From assembly GCF_030316895.1 (NCBI RefSeq), contig NZ_JASZYV010000001.1, forward strand, positions 1,302,001 to 1,366,000: 64,000 nt of DNA. Reading direction: 5' to 3'. The DNA comes from Variovorax dokdonensis (GTDB lineage Bacteria > Pseudomonadota > Gammaproteobacteria > Burkholderiales > Burkholderiaceae_C). A program made the translations under genes and the position numbers. The notes below the pieces were generated by a model. The model was not told where the DNA came from, made no database searches, and was given only the letters and a program-made list of their open reading frames with translations. Numbering within the stretch: the stretch's first letter is position 1; the number at the start of each line of letters is the position of its first letter. This document shows positions 38,226-47,377 of this stretch, piece by piece.

Positions 38226-39132
38226 GGGCGCGGAGGTCTCCCCGAAGGCGCCGGCACGGCGCAAGGTGGCGCTCGTGCTGGGTGCCGGCTCGCTCAAGTG
38301 CGCCGCGGCGTTCGGCGTTGTGAAGGTGTTGCAGCGCCACGGCATCGTTCCGGATCTGATCGTTGCCTGCAGTGGCGGTGCGTTCTGCGCGGCCTGGCTG
38401 GCGCAATGCGGGACTGGTGCACAACCCGCCGATGCGGCCGATGTCGCGGCCGCGCGCTTCGCACGCGGATGGGACGGCGCCTTCGACGAAGTGGACTATC
38501 GCGCGGTGCTCAGCGCCGTCTTTCCGCGCATGCTGCGCTTCGACCAGCGCGCCAGCATCATCCGCGACCGCAGGATCAACGCGGCCTTGCAGGGCTTCGC
38601 GAACGACTTGCGCATCGAAGACCTGCCGGTGCCCCTGCGGCTTGTCGCCACCGATTTCATCTCGGGCGAGGAAGTGATCCTGTCCAGCGGCATGCTGTCA
38701 GACGGCATCCGGGCCACGATCGCGATGCCGCTGATCCTGCCGCCCTGGGAGCTGGCAGGTCGTACCCTGGTCGATGGCGGCGTGTGCAATCCGCTGCCGC
38801 TGAATGTCGCGATTCGCGAAGGGGCCGACATCATCATCGCGGTGGGCTTCGAGGATGCGCTGGAAACCGAGTTCCAGTCCGGCATGGGGCTGGTGCGCCA
38901 GCTCACGACGCTGCTGGTCAACCGGCTGTATCGGGCGCAGTACGGCTTCTACAACCTCACTCATCATGCCGAGACGCTGGCCATCTTTCCTGACATCCAG
39001 CGCCGGGTCGGCCTGGGTGACGTGCATCTGGTGCCCTATCTGGTCGAGCGCGGCGTCGCCGCCATGGAGCGAGAAATTCCCTATCTGCAGCGACTGATCG
39101 CAACGCCCAAAGCGGCGGAGATGGCGTCATGA
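38191..39132 (+). CDS. Patatin-like phospholipase family protein (second copy)
   Basis: 313 aa paralogue of the preceding patatin (shared VLGAGSLKCAAAFGVVKVL, RIEDLPVPLRLVATDFISGEEVILSSG, AVGFEDALE). The nucleophile elbow reads ACSGG (Ser61), with Ala replacing the usual first Gly; the Asp motif DGG in TLVDGGVCNPLPLNVAIREGA is canonical. So each copy departs from consensus at a different place. It starts 35 bp inside the first copy and ends in ATGA overlap with the receiver-phosphatase gene, indicating translational coupling and near-equal expression. Confidence 0.9.
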   Translation: MRTVLELPRSPEGAEVSPKAPARRKVALVLGAGSLKCAAAFGVVKVLQRHGIVPDLIVACSGGAFCAAWLAQCGTGAQPADAADVAAARFARGWDGAFDEVDYRAVLSAVFPRMLRFDQRASIIRDRRINAALQGFANDLRIEDLPVPLRLVATDFISGEEVILSSGMLSDGIRATIAMPLILPPWELAGRTLVDGGVCNPLPLNVAIREGADIIIAVGFEDALETEFQSGMGLVRQLTTLLVNRLYRAQYGFYNLTHHAETLAIFPDIQRRVGLGDVHLVPYLVERGVAAMEREIPYLQRLIATPKAAEMAS

Positions 39133-40301
39133 GCGCGGCGCTGGTTTCGAGCCGGCCCGTCCGCGTCCTGGTCGTGGACGACCTGGACCTCAATCGAGAC
39201 TTGCTCATCCGTCGCGTACAGCGCCTGGGCCACGAAGGTGTGGCGGCGGTGGACGGACGCGATGCGCTGGCCAAGCTGGCCCAGGACGAATGGGACCTGG
39301 TGCTGCTGGACATCACGATGCCGCAGATGGACGGCTACGAAACCCTGGGCCACATCCGCGCCGATCCTCGGCTGGCGCAATTGCCGGTGGTGATGGTGTC
39401 GGCCATCGACGAAGCCGAGAGCGTGGTGCGCTGTCTGGAACTCGGCGCCGACGATTACCTCACCAAGCCGTTCAATCCCAGGGTGCTGCAGGCGAGGGTG
39501 GAGGCGTCGTTGGTCAAGAAGCGCCTGCAGGACCAGCAGGCGCAACTCTTGGCAGCCCTCTCGCGCGAGATGGAGATCGGCCATCGCATTCAGCAAGGCT
39601 TTCTGCCGGCACAGTTGCCGTCGGTTCCAGGCTGGAGCCTGGCTGCCTTCTGCAGACCGGCGCGCCACGTGGGCGGCGACTTCTACGACGCCTTCGTGCT
39701 GCCCGACGGGCAATGCATGCTGGTGGTGGCGGATGTCTGCGACAAGGGTGTGGGCGCGGCCTTGTACATGGCGCTCTTCCGCACGTTGCTCCGCGTGACG
39801 GCCCAGCAACTTGCGCCGGGCGCTGCGCCACATGATGTGCTGCAACGATGCGTGGGCGCGACCAACGACTACATCGCCAGCGTGCATGGCCAGGAGAACA
39901 TGTTTGCAACCGCCTTCGTGGCGCTGCTCGAGCCCCAAGGCGGCACGCTGACGTATTTGAATGCGGGCCATGAACTGCCTTTGCTGCGGCGTGGCGGCCA
40001 AGGGGCCCCCGGCGTCGTCGCGCTGGAGGTCAGTGGGCCGGCGCTGGGTCTGGTGGCCGGCCCGGCCTGGCACATTCACCAGGTATCGATGGGGCCGAAC
40101 GACATGCTCGTCGCCTTCAGCGATGGTTTGACCGAAGCCCTGGAAGCGAGCGGCGACCTGGCGGTCGATCGCCTCGATGCGCTCATGGCCGATGGCCATC
40201 GAGAGGCGAACACGCTGGCGCTCGGCATTTCGCGCGCGCTCGAGGGCGGCCCGGAAGTCGCCAGCGACGACATCACGCTGCTGGCGCTGGTGCGTACCTG
40301 A
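39129..40301 (+). CDS. Response regulator with PP2C-type (SpoIIE/RsbU) phosphatase output
   Basis: 390 aa. Receiver at 10-125: Asp17/Asp18 (VVDDLDLNRD), phospho-Asp61 (LVLLDITMPQMDGY), Lys in DYLTKPFNP. A linker helix (LLAALSREMEIGHRIQQGFLPAQLP) precedes a SpoIIE-like PP2C domain at about 170-390 with metal Asp residues in RHVGGDFYDAF, VADVCDKGVGAALYMAL, AGHELPLL, AFSDGLTEALEA and SDDITLLALV. Phosphorylation by one of the operon kinases should control dephosphorylation of the STAS protein. Last gene of the operon, 16 bp from convergent folD. Confidence 0.95.
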   Translation: MSAALVSSRPVRVLVVDDLDLNRDLLIRRVQRLGHEGVAAVDGRDALAKLAQDEWDLVLLDITMPQMDGYETLGHIRADPRLAQLPVVMVSAIDEAESVVRCLELGADDYLTKPFNPRVLQARVEASLVKKRLQDQQAQLLAALSREMEIGHRIQQGFLPAQLPSVPGWSLAAFCRPARHVGGDFYDAFVLPDGQCMLVVADVCDKGVGAALYMALFRTLLRVTAQQLAPGAAPHDVLQRCVGATNDYIASVHGQENMFATAFVALLEPQGGTLTYLNAGHELPLLRRGGQGAPGVVALEVSGPALGLVAGPAWHIHQVSMGPNDMLVAFSDGLTEALEASGDLAVDRLDALMADGHREANTLALGISRALEGGPEVASDDITLLALVRT

Positions 40302-40317
40302 CCGCGCGGCGTGCGCT

Positions 40318-41166
40318 TCAGGATTGGCGCTCGGCGGCTTCCAGGGTGTTGACCAGAAGCATCGCGCGCGTCATGGGGCCGACGCCACCCGGCACCGGCG
40401 TGATCCAGCCCGCCACCTTGCTCACACCTTCGAAGTCGACATCGCCGCACAGCTTGCCTTCGTCGTTGCGGTTCATTCCGACGTCGATCACCACCGCGCC
40501 CGGCTTGACCATGTCGGCGGTCAGCACATTGCGCTTGCCCACCGCGGCCACCACCACATCGGCCTGACGCGTGATGGCACCGAGGTCGGCGGTAGCGCTG
40601 TGGCAGATGGTGACCGTGGCGCTTTGCGCGAGCAGCATCATCGCCATCGGCTTGCCGACGATGTTGCTGCGGCCGATCACCACCGCATGCTTGCCGCGCA
40701 GCGAATAGCCGATCGACTCGATCATCTTCATGCAGCCGTACGGTGTGCAGGGGCGAAAGCCCGGTGCTCCCGTCATGAGCGCGCCGGCGCTGGCCACGTG
40801 GAAGCCGTCGACGTCCTTGACGGGCGAGATGGTCTCGATGACCTTCTGGCTGTCCATGTGCGCGGGCAGCGGAAGTTGGACCAGGATGCCGTGCACGCTG
40901 GCATCGGCGTTGAGCGTGCGAATGCGCGCGAGCAGGTCTGCTTCGGACAGGTCGGCGGGGTAGACCTCGAGCTTGGCGTCGAGGCCGGTGGCCGTGCTGT
41001 CGCTGACCTTGTGCTTGGTGTAGACCTGGCTGGCCGGGTCCTCACCCACGAGGATGATCCGGAGATGCGGATGAATGCCGCGTGCCTTCAGCGCCGCGGT
41101 GCGGCCGGCGACTTCCTCACGAATGCTGCGTGCCAGGGCATTGCCGTCGATTAGTTGGGCTGTCAT
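40318..41166 (-). CDS. folD: Bifunctional methylenetetrahydrofolate dehydrogenase/cyclohydrolase
   Basis: 282 aa cytosolic enzyme interconverting 5,10-methylene-, methenyl- and 10-formyl-THF with NADP. Motifs: catalytic Lys and Tyr in [58 protein letters not shown], Rossmann [18 protein letters not shown], and [17 protein letters not shown]. Start [11 protein letters not shown] is family-standard; the longer open frame is not conserved. It lies just past the terminator of the upstream regulator operon, so it needs its own promoter. Confidence 0.97.
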   Translation of the reverse strand: MTAQLIDGNALARSIREEVAGRTAALKARGIHPHLRIILVGEDPASQVYTKHKVSDSTATGLDAKLEVYPADLSEADLLARIRTLNADASVHGILVQLPLPAHMDSQKVIETISPVKDVDGFHVASAGALMTGAPGFRPCTPYGCMKMIESIGYSLRGKHAVVIGRSNIVGKPMAMMLLAQSATVTICHSATADLGAITRQADVVVAAVGKRNVLTADMVKPGAVVIDVGMNRNDEGKLCGDVDFEGVSKVAGWITPVPGGVGPMTRAMLLVNTLEAAERQS

Positions 41167-41191
41167 GGTGTGCTCTTGCAGTTCTGAAATG

Positions 41192-41220
41192 AAAAACGCC
41201 CGCTCAGCAACTGGCGGGCG
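41192..41220 (-). terminator. Intrinsic terminator after the FixJ-type regulator gene
   Basis: Minus strand: CGCCCGC, a 10-nt loop, GCGGGCG, then TTTTT. A 7-bp GC stem with a T-tract ends the kinase/regulator transcript 20 bp past its stop and 26 bp upstream of folD. Confidence 0.85.
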
Positions 41221-41239
41221 TGATGGGTGTGAAAGTGGC

Positions 41240-41869
41240 TCAGGCCTTTGCCGGCGCTGCCTGCCCCAATGCGATCTTGAGCAGGTCGGCCACGGTGTTG
41301 GCGTTGAGCTTCTCCATGATGTTGGCGCGGTGTGCCTCGACCGTCTTGATGCTGATTCCCAGGTCATCGGCGATCTGCTTGTTCAGGCGCCCGGCGACGA
41401 TGCGCTCGAGCACTTGCGCCTCGCGGCCGGTGAGCTTGGACAGCAGCGCATCGCGGCTGGCCGATTGCTGGTGCTGCGCGAACGACTCGCGTGCGTGTTC
41501 GAGCATGCGTTCGACCAGCGTGACGAGTTCTTCGTCGTTGAAGGGCTTTTGGATGAAGTCCATCGCGCCCTTCTTCATCGAGTCGACGGCCATCGGCACG
41601 TCGCCGTGGCCGGTGATGACCACGATGGGCAGCGGCGAGCGGCGTTCGATGAGCTTGTCCTGCAGTTCAAGGCCCGTCATGCCGGCCATGCGGATGTCGA
41701 CGATGAGGCAGGCGACTTCGCGCGGGTCGTAGCGGGAAAGAAAAGATTCGGCGGAGTCGAAGCAGCGAACCCTGTAGTCCTTGCCTTCTAGCAGCCATTG
41801 CAGCGAATCACGTACGGCTTCGTCGTCATCGACCACATACACCGTACCCTTCTTCGGAATCAAACTCAT
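41240..41869 (-). CDS. FixJ/NarL-type response regulator
   Basis: 209 aa. Receiver with acidic pocket [11 protein letters not shown], phospho-Asp58 ([16 protein letters not shown]), Thr in [13 protein letters not shown], Lys in [11 protein letters not shown], and linker. LuxR-type helix-turn-helix at about 145-205 ([43 protein letters not shown]). FixJ/TtrR class by sequence. The start MSLIPKKG overlaps the sensor stop by 4 bp (ATGA). Cognate of the upstream PAS kinase. Targets unknown; the divergent pyruvate dehydrogenase operon is a candidate by position only. Confidence 0.95.
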   Translation of the reverse strand: MSLIPKKGTVYVVDDDEAVRDSLQWLLEGKDYRVRCFDSAESFLSRYDPREVACLIVDIRMAGMTGLELQDKLIERRSPLPIVVITGHGDVPMAVDSMKKGAMDFIQKPFNDEELVTLVERMLEHARESFAQHQQSASRDALLSKLTGREAQVLERIVAGRLNKQIADDLGISIKTVEAHRANIMEKLNANTVADLLKIALGQAAPAKA

Positions 41870-44403
41870 GCAGGTACCTTTGCCTCGTCGCTTGTCAATG
41901 ATCGCGTGGAGTCGAGTACCGGAATCCAGAACGAAAAACGGCACCCGACGATCTCTGGTCCATTGTAGATGTTCTCAGCTTGCATGCGCCCTTTGTGCGA
42001 CTCGACGATCGTGCGGCACAGATTGAGTCCGATGCCCATGCCTTCTGGCTTCGTCGAGAAGAAGGCTTCGTACAGGCGCTCCATCACTTCAGGCGGCAGA
42101 CCGGCGCCGGTGTCCTGCACCGAGAACTCCACCGCCTCGTTGCCGTCGATCATGCGTGGCAGCACGCGCAGTTCGACGCTGCGGCGTGACGAAGGGCGTT
42201 GTGCCTGATCGATGGCTTCGGCCGCATTGCGCAGAAGATTGACCAGCACCTGTTCGATCAGGATCGGATCGACCTGCACGATCGGCAGGCGCGCGGCCAC
42301 GTAGTGATTCAGGCGCACGTTGCGGCGTCGCAGCTCGATGCCGGCAAGCTCCACCGCTTCGCTCACCATGGTCGACACGTCGGAAGGCGTGCGGTTGGGT
42401 TCGCTGCGCTTCACGAAGGTGCGGATGCGCTGGATGATCTGTCCGGCGCGCTGTGCCTGCCGCGAGGTCTTCTCCAGCGCCGACAGCAAGGACTCTTCAT
42501 CGATCTGCTGCGAGCGGATGCGCGAGACCATGCCGTTGCAGTAGTTGGTGATTGCGGTCAGCGGCTGGTTCAGCTCGTGCGCGACGCTGGAGGCCATCTC
42601 GCCCATGGTGATCAGCCGGCTGGCCGCCTGCGCACGGTCCGCCTGCTGGGCCGATTGGTCTTCGGCGTCGCGGCGTGGCGTGATGTCGGTGGCGATCACC
42701 ATCTGGGCGAGTCGGCCGTCGACCCACGTCAGGTACCGCGAGCGCACTTCGAGCCACTTGCCCAGGTCGGCGACGAAGATCTCGTTGTTGGCCGGCTGCG
42801 CGCCGGTGAGCGTGTCGATGGGCAGACCAGCGAAGGCGTCGACTTCGTCCATCGCATCGTCATGGGTGGTGGCCGGCGGCACGCCCGCTTGCGCCACGAT
42901 GCTGAGGTGCCCGACCGTGTTCGATCCGAACCAGAGCCGGTACAGCTTGTTCGCAAACAGCAGCTCTTCGCTGCCGATCGGCGCCACCGAGATGGCGGCG
43001 TCAAGCGCTTCCAGCACGGTGGTGAAGCGCTCGTACGAGGCCGAGAGCTGTTCGCGGATGCGGGTCGGCTCGGTGATGTCCGTCATCGAGGTCATCCAGC
43101 CCGTCTGGTGGCCCTTGGCGTCGATCAGCGGCGAGACGTACAGCCGGGCGTTGAACACGGTGCCGTTCTTGCGCTTGACCCTGACCTGAAAGCCGCCCGG
43201 CAGCGAGCGGCCGTGCAGCTCCTCCTCGAGCCGCTCGTTCATGATCTCGCGGTCGGCTTCGAGCCAGTAGGGGAAGGGCGGCGACTGGCCGACCAGGTCC
43301 TGTTCGCTCCAGCCCGTCATCGCGCAGAAGGCGGCGTTGACGTAGGTGATGCGGCCTTCAAGATCGAGCACGCGCATGCCGGTGGGCATGGAGTTTTCCA
43401 TGGCACGGCGGAAGTTGGTTTCGGCCACCAATGCTTCCTGCGCGGCCTGGCGTCGGCGGGTATGGCGCCAGTTGCCGATCAGGATCCAGCTGGTGAGCAC
43501 GCTCAGCGCCATCACCAGCCAGAACAGGCCGTTGCCCACCAGGCCCTGAGAGGTCCGATAGCCCTGCGCACGCAGGATGAGTCCGTTGCCGACCGGCGAG
43601 ACCGGCACTTCGTACTCGTTGACCCGCTTGGTCCAAGGCAGAAAGTGGGGCGTGGGCTCGATCGGGCTGACCGTGTTGCCGGCGATCAGCTTGCCATTGC
43701 CATCGAGCAGCGACACCGCATAGCGCGCCGTGACCTCGGGCGGGATGCCGTAGCGCAGTATCGCGTCCACCGAGAATTCGGCCAGCACGACGCCGGCGAA
43801 CAGGCCTTGGTCGAACAGCGGGATGTGCAGTTGAAGCACGCCCGGCACGTCCGTGCCGAAGGCCGGTTGCGAAAAGACCGGCTGGCGCAACTCGCGCGCG
43901 AGCGCGTAGTTGGTTTCGACCTCGCCCGGACGCAAGACATCGCCGACCAGGTGCTGCTGCGCCGGATGGACGCTGGGCGCCGAGTACACGGCCAGAAAGC
44001 GGCGACGATCGTCGATCCAGCTGACCGACTGCAGCACCGGGTACTGGCTGGACAGGGATTCGGAGCGGCTGACGAACTCGGCGGCGTCGATCTCCCGCGT
44101 GGAGGCATCGCGCGCAATGCGCATGAGTTGCTCCTGCCGTTCGAGCAATTGCAGGCGAAGGCGCTGCTGCGCGTATTCGACGTCGCGTCTTACCGATTCC
44201 TGCTCGCGCTCCAGCTCCTCGGCGCGCAAATACCAGAAGGCAGCCACGATCGCCGACAGGAACAGGAGAACGGCAGCCAGCGGCACGAGCATGGCGACGG
44301 CATCCTGCAGCCTGGGCGTCTGGCGACGCCACCAGTGCCGCCACAAGGCGAACGGAGAAGAAGTCGCATGCGCCGGGACTTCCTTGGGCAACAAGGGGGA
44401 CAT
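41866..44403 (-). CDS. PAS-domain sensor histidine kinase (DctB/FixL-like)
   Basis: 845 aa. Transmembrane helices near 38-58 and 293-315 flank a periplasmic sensor of about 230 residues (SVSWIDDRRRFLAVYSAP...FAGVVLAEFSVDAILRYGIPPE) of the CHASE/dCache type seen in DctB-like kinases. Two cytoplasmic PAS units (about 330-455 and 460-590) follow, then HisKA with His609 (SSVAHELNQPLTAITNYCNGM) and HATPase (LLRNAAEAI, DTGAGLPPEVMERLYEAFFSTKPEGMGIGLNLCRTIVESHKG). The HELNQPL box is typical of FixL/DctB/TodS-like kinases. Divergent from aceE; co-transcribed with the FixJ-type regulator. Confidence 0.94.
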   Translation of the reverse strand: MSPLLPKEVPAHATSSPFALWRHWWRRQTPRLQDAVAMLVPLAAVLLFLSAIVAAFWYLRAEELEREQESVRRDVEYAQQRLRLQLLERQEQLMRIARDASTREIDAAEFVSRSESLSSQYPVLQSVSWIDDRRRFLAVYSAPSVHPAQQHLVGDVLRPGEVETNYALARELRQPVFSQPAFGTDVPGVLQLHIPLFDQGLFAGVVLAEFSVDAILRYGIPPEVTARYAVSLLDGNGKLIAGNTVSPIEPTPHFLPWTKRVNEYEVPVSPVGNGLILRAQGYRTSQGLVGNGLFWLVMALSVLTSWILIGNWRHTRRRQAAQEALVAETNFRRAMENSMPTGMRVLDLEGRITYVNAAFCAMTGWSEQDLVGQSPPFPYWLEADREIMNERLEEELHGRSLPGGFQVRVKRKNGTVFNARLYVSPLIDAKGHQTGWMTSMTDITEPTRIREQLSASYERFTTVLEALDAAISVAPIGSEELLFANKLYRLWFGSNTVGHLSIVAQAGVPPATTHDDAMDEVDAFAGLPIDTLTGAQPANNEIFVADLGKWLEVRSRYLTWVDGRLAQMVIATDITPRRDAEDQSAQQADRAQAASRLITMGEMASSVAHELNQPLTAITNYCNGMVSRIRSQQIDEESLLSALEKTSRQAQRAGQIIQRIRTFVKRSEPNRTPSDVSTMVSEAVELAGIELRRRNVRLNHYVAARLPIVQVDPILIEQVLVNLLRNAAEAIDQAQRPSSRRSVELRVLPRMIDGNEAVEFSVQDTGAGLPPEVMERLYEAFFSTKPEGMGIGLNLCRTIVESHKGRMQAENIYNGPEIVGCRFSFWIPVLDSTRSLTSDEAKVPA

Positions 44404-44590
44404 CGCGCGAGTGTAGAGGAGGTGCCCCTATGTCCGCGCCACGGTTCACATTTCTATCTTGTAGTCAACTGTATTTCATAATATGAATCTACAACGCACT
44501 ATTTGAAATTGCGACTTTTTTGTGGGAAACTGCCGCGCAACTTCAACCGGGCACTAAATTAGAGCCACATCCCACCCAAGGAGACACAGC
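44404..44590. promoter_or_regulatory. Divergent regulatory region aceE / sensor kinase with palindrome
   Basis: 187 bp, clearly AT-richer than its surroundings. It contains the palindrome TTCATA-A-TATGAA (44475-44487) and an outer TTGTAG...CTACAA pair (44459-44494, unevenly spaced). A CAAGGAG ribosome site precedes aceE. No consensus sigma-70 promoter could be placed confidently. The palindrome is a candidate site for a regulator of either gene. Confidence 0.5.
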
Positions 44591-47320
44591 ATGTCGGCAA
44601 ATCCCGAAGGCGCCTTCGGCGCAGCGGCGAACGACGCGGATGTTCAGGAAACGCGCGAATGGATGGACGCCCTTTCGGCGGTCATCCAGTCCGAAGGCCC
44701 CGAACGCGCCCACTTCCTTCTTGAGCAATTGCTCGAACACGCCCGGCAGAACAGCATCGACAAACCGTTCTCGGCCAACACGGCCTACGTGAACACGATC
44801 GAGGCCGACCAGGAAGAGCGTTCGCCCGGCAACAACGAGATCGAGGAGCGTCTTCGGTCCTACATGCGATGGAACGCCATGGCGATGGTGGTCAAGGCCA
44901 ACCGCCATCACCCGCCTGAAGGCGGTGACCTCGGGGGGCACATCGGCTCCTTCGCCTCGCTGGCCACCATGTTCGGCGCGGGCTTCAATCACTTCTGGCA
45001 CGCCGAGAGCGAAAAGCATGGCGGCGACTGCCTCTACATCCAGGGTCACGTGTCGCCGGGCATCTATGCCCGCGCCTACCTGGAAGGTCGCCTGACCGAG
45101 GAGCAACTGCTCAACTTCCGTCAGGAAGTGGGCGGCAAGGGCCTGTCGAGCTATCCGCACCCCAAGCTCATGCCGGAGTTCTGGCAGTTCCCGACGGTGT
45201 CGATGGGCCTGGGCCCGCTGATGGCGATCTACCAGGCTCGCTTTCTCAAGTACCTGCATGCCCGCGGCATCGCCGACACGGCCAACCGCAAGGTGTGGGT
45301 GTTCTGCGGCGATGGAGAAATGGACGAAGTCGAATCGCTCGGCGCCATCGGCTTGGCTGCGCGCGAGAAGCTCGACAACCTTGTCTTCGTCGTCAACTGC
45401 AACCTGCAGCGCCTGGATGGCCCGGTGCGGGGCAACGGCAAGATCGTCCAGGAACTCGAAGGCGAATTCCGTGGTGCAGGCTGGAACGTCATCAAGCTGC
45501 TGTGGGGCAGTAACTGGGATCCGCTGCTGGCGCGCGACAAGGAAGGTGCGCTGCGCAAGCTGATGATGGAAACGAACGACGGCGACTACCAGGCCTTCAA
45601 GGCCAACGACGGCGCCTACGTCCGACAGCACTTCTTCGGCCGCGACCCGCGCACCGCCAAGATGGTCGAGAGCATGAGCGACGACGAGATCTGGCAATTG
45701 CGCCGCGGCGGCCATGATCCGCAGAAGGTCTATGCGGCCTTCCATGCGGCGGTGAGCCACAAGGGCCAGCCCACCGTGCTCCTGATCAAGACGGTCAAGG
45801 GCTTCGGCATGGGCAAGATCGGCGAAGGCAAGAACACGGTCCACCAGACCAAGAAGCTGGGCGACGAAGACATCAAGGCCTTCCGCGATCGCTTCAACAT
45901 CCCGATCCCGGACAGTCAGATCGCCGACCTGCCGTTCTACAAGCCGGCAGACGACACGCCGGAAATGAAGTACCTGCACGATCGTCGCCAGGCGCTGGGC
46001 GGCTATCTGCCGCATCGCCGCACCAAGGCGGACGAGAGCTTCACCGTGCCCGCGCTCGACAACTTCAAGGCCGTGCTCGAGCCGACGGCCGAGGGCCGCG
46101 AGATCTCGACCACGCAGGCTTACGTGCGCTTCCTGACGCAATTGCTGCGCGACAAGGCGCTGGGCCCGCGCGTGGTGCCCATCCTCGTCGACGAAGCGCG
46201 CACCTTCGGCATGGAAGGCCTGTTCCGCCAGGTGGGCATCTACAACCCCGAAGGCCAGCAGTACACCCCGGTCGACAAGGACCAGGTCATGTACTACAAG
46301 GAAGACAAGGCCGGCCAGATCCTGCAGGAAGGCATCAACGAGGCTGGCGGCATGTCGAGCTGGATTGCCGCCGCCACGAGCTACAGCACCAGCAACCGCA
46401 TCATGGTGCCGTTCTATGTGTACTACTCGATGTTCGGCTTCCAACGCGTGGGCGATCTGGCCTGGGCGGCGGGCGACATGCAGGCGCGTGGCTTCCTGCT
46501 GGGCGGAACGTCGGGGCGCACCACGCTCAACGGCGAGGGCCTGCAGCACGAGGACGGCCACAGCCACATCCTGGCCGGCACCATCCCCAACTGCATCAGC
46601 TACGACCCCACGTTCGCGCATGAAGTCGGCGTGATCCTGCACCACGGTCTCAAGCGCATGGTGGAAAAGCAGGACAACGTCTTCTACTACCTGACGCTGC
46701 TCAACGAGAACTACGCCATGCCCGGCCTGCAGCCAGGCACCGAAGAGCAGATCATCAAGGGCATGTACATCTGCAAGCAGGCGCCCGAGGTCAAGGCCAA
46801 GGGCGGCAAGGGCAAGGCGATGCCGGTGGTCGACCTGATGGGCAGCGGCACGATCCTGCGCGAGTCCTTCCACGCTCAGGAACTTCTGGAGCAGGATTGG
46901 GGCGTCGCGGCACGCATCTGGAGCTGCCCGAGCTTCAACGAACTGGCCCGCGACGGCCAGGACTGCGAGCGCTGGAACCTGCTGCATCCGTCCGAGTCGC
47001 CGCGCGTGCCCTTCGTGGCCCAGCAGCTCGGCGAAGGTGGCCCGGTCGTCGCTTCGACCGACTACATGAAGGCGTACGCCGACCAGATCCGTGCCTTCGT
47101 GCCCAAGGGACGCAACTTCAAGGTGCTGGGCACCGACGGCTTCGGCCGCAGCGATTTCCGTTCCAAGCTGCGCGAGCACTTCGAGGTCAACCGCCACTTC
47201 ATCGTGGTTGCCGCGCTCAAGGCGCTGGCAGAGGACGGTGCATTGCCCGCAGAGAAGGTGGTCGAGGCCATCAAGAAATACGGCATCGACACCGACAAAA
47301 TCAACCCGCTCTACGCATAA
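44591..47320 (+). CDS. aceE: Pyruvate dehydrogenase E1 component (homodimeric type)
   Basis: 909 aa thiamine-diphosphate enzyme that decarboxylates pyruvate and acetylates lipoyl groups on AceF. TPP motif FCGDGEMDEVESLGAIGLAAREKLDNLVFVVNCNLQRLDGPVRGNG, active-site His in AMAMVVKANRHHPPEGGDLGGHIGSFAS, HPKLMPEFWQFPTVSMGLGP, and GRTTLNGEGLQHEDGHSHI. Length matches E. coli AceE (887 aa). Start MSANPEGAF follows CAAGGAG. First gene of the PDH operon aceE-aceF-lpdA. Confidence 0.98.
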   Translation: MSANPEGAFGAAANDADVQETREWMDALSAVIQSEGPERAHFLLEQLLEHARQNSIDKPFSANTAYVNTIEADQEERSPGNNEIEERLRSYMRWNAMAMVVKANRHHPPEGGDLGGHIGSFASLATMFGAGFNHFWHAESEKHGGDCLYIQGHVSPGIYARAYLEGRLTEEQLLNFRQEVGGKGLSSYPHPKLMPEFWQFPTVSMGLGPLMAIYQARFLKYLHARGIADTANRKVWVFCGDGEMDEVESLGAIGLAAREKLDNLVFVVNCNLQRLDGPVRGNGKIVQELEGEFRGAGWNVIKLLWGSNWDPLLARDKEGALRKLMMETNDGDYQAFKANDGAYVRQHFFGRDPRTAKMVESMSDDEIWQLRRGGHDPQKVYAAFHAAVSHKGQPTVLLIKTVKGFGMGKIGEGKNTVHQTKKLGDEDIKAFRDRFNIPIPDSQIADLPFYKPADDTPEMKYLHDRRQALGGYLPHRRTKADESFTVPALDNFKAVLEPTAEGREISTTQAYVRFLTQLLRDKALGPRVVPILVDEARTFGMEGLFRQVGIYNPEGQQYTPVDKDQVMYYKEDKAGQILQEGINEAGGMSSWIAAATSYSTSNRIMVPFYVYYSMFGFQRVGDLAWAAGDMQARGFLLGGTSGRTTLNGEGLQHEDGHSHILAGTIPNCISYDPTFAHEVGVILHHGLKRMVEKQDNVFYYLTLLNENYAMPGLQPGTEEQIIKGMYICKQAPEVKAKGGKGKAMPVVDLMGSGTILRESFHAQELLEQDWGVAARIWSCPSFNELARDGQDCERWNLLHPSESPRVPFVAQQLGEGGPVVASTDYMKAYADQIRAFVPKGRNFKVLGTDGFGRSDFRSKLREHFEVNRHFIVVAALKALAEDGALPAEKVVEAIKKYGIDTDKINPLYA

Positions 47321-47377
47321 GCCCATTCGTGGGTCCAACAACCTCCAAAGCGCACCTTCGGGGCGGGAGAACTTGAA

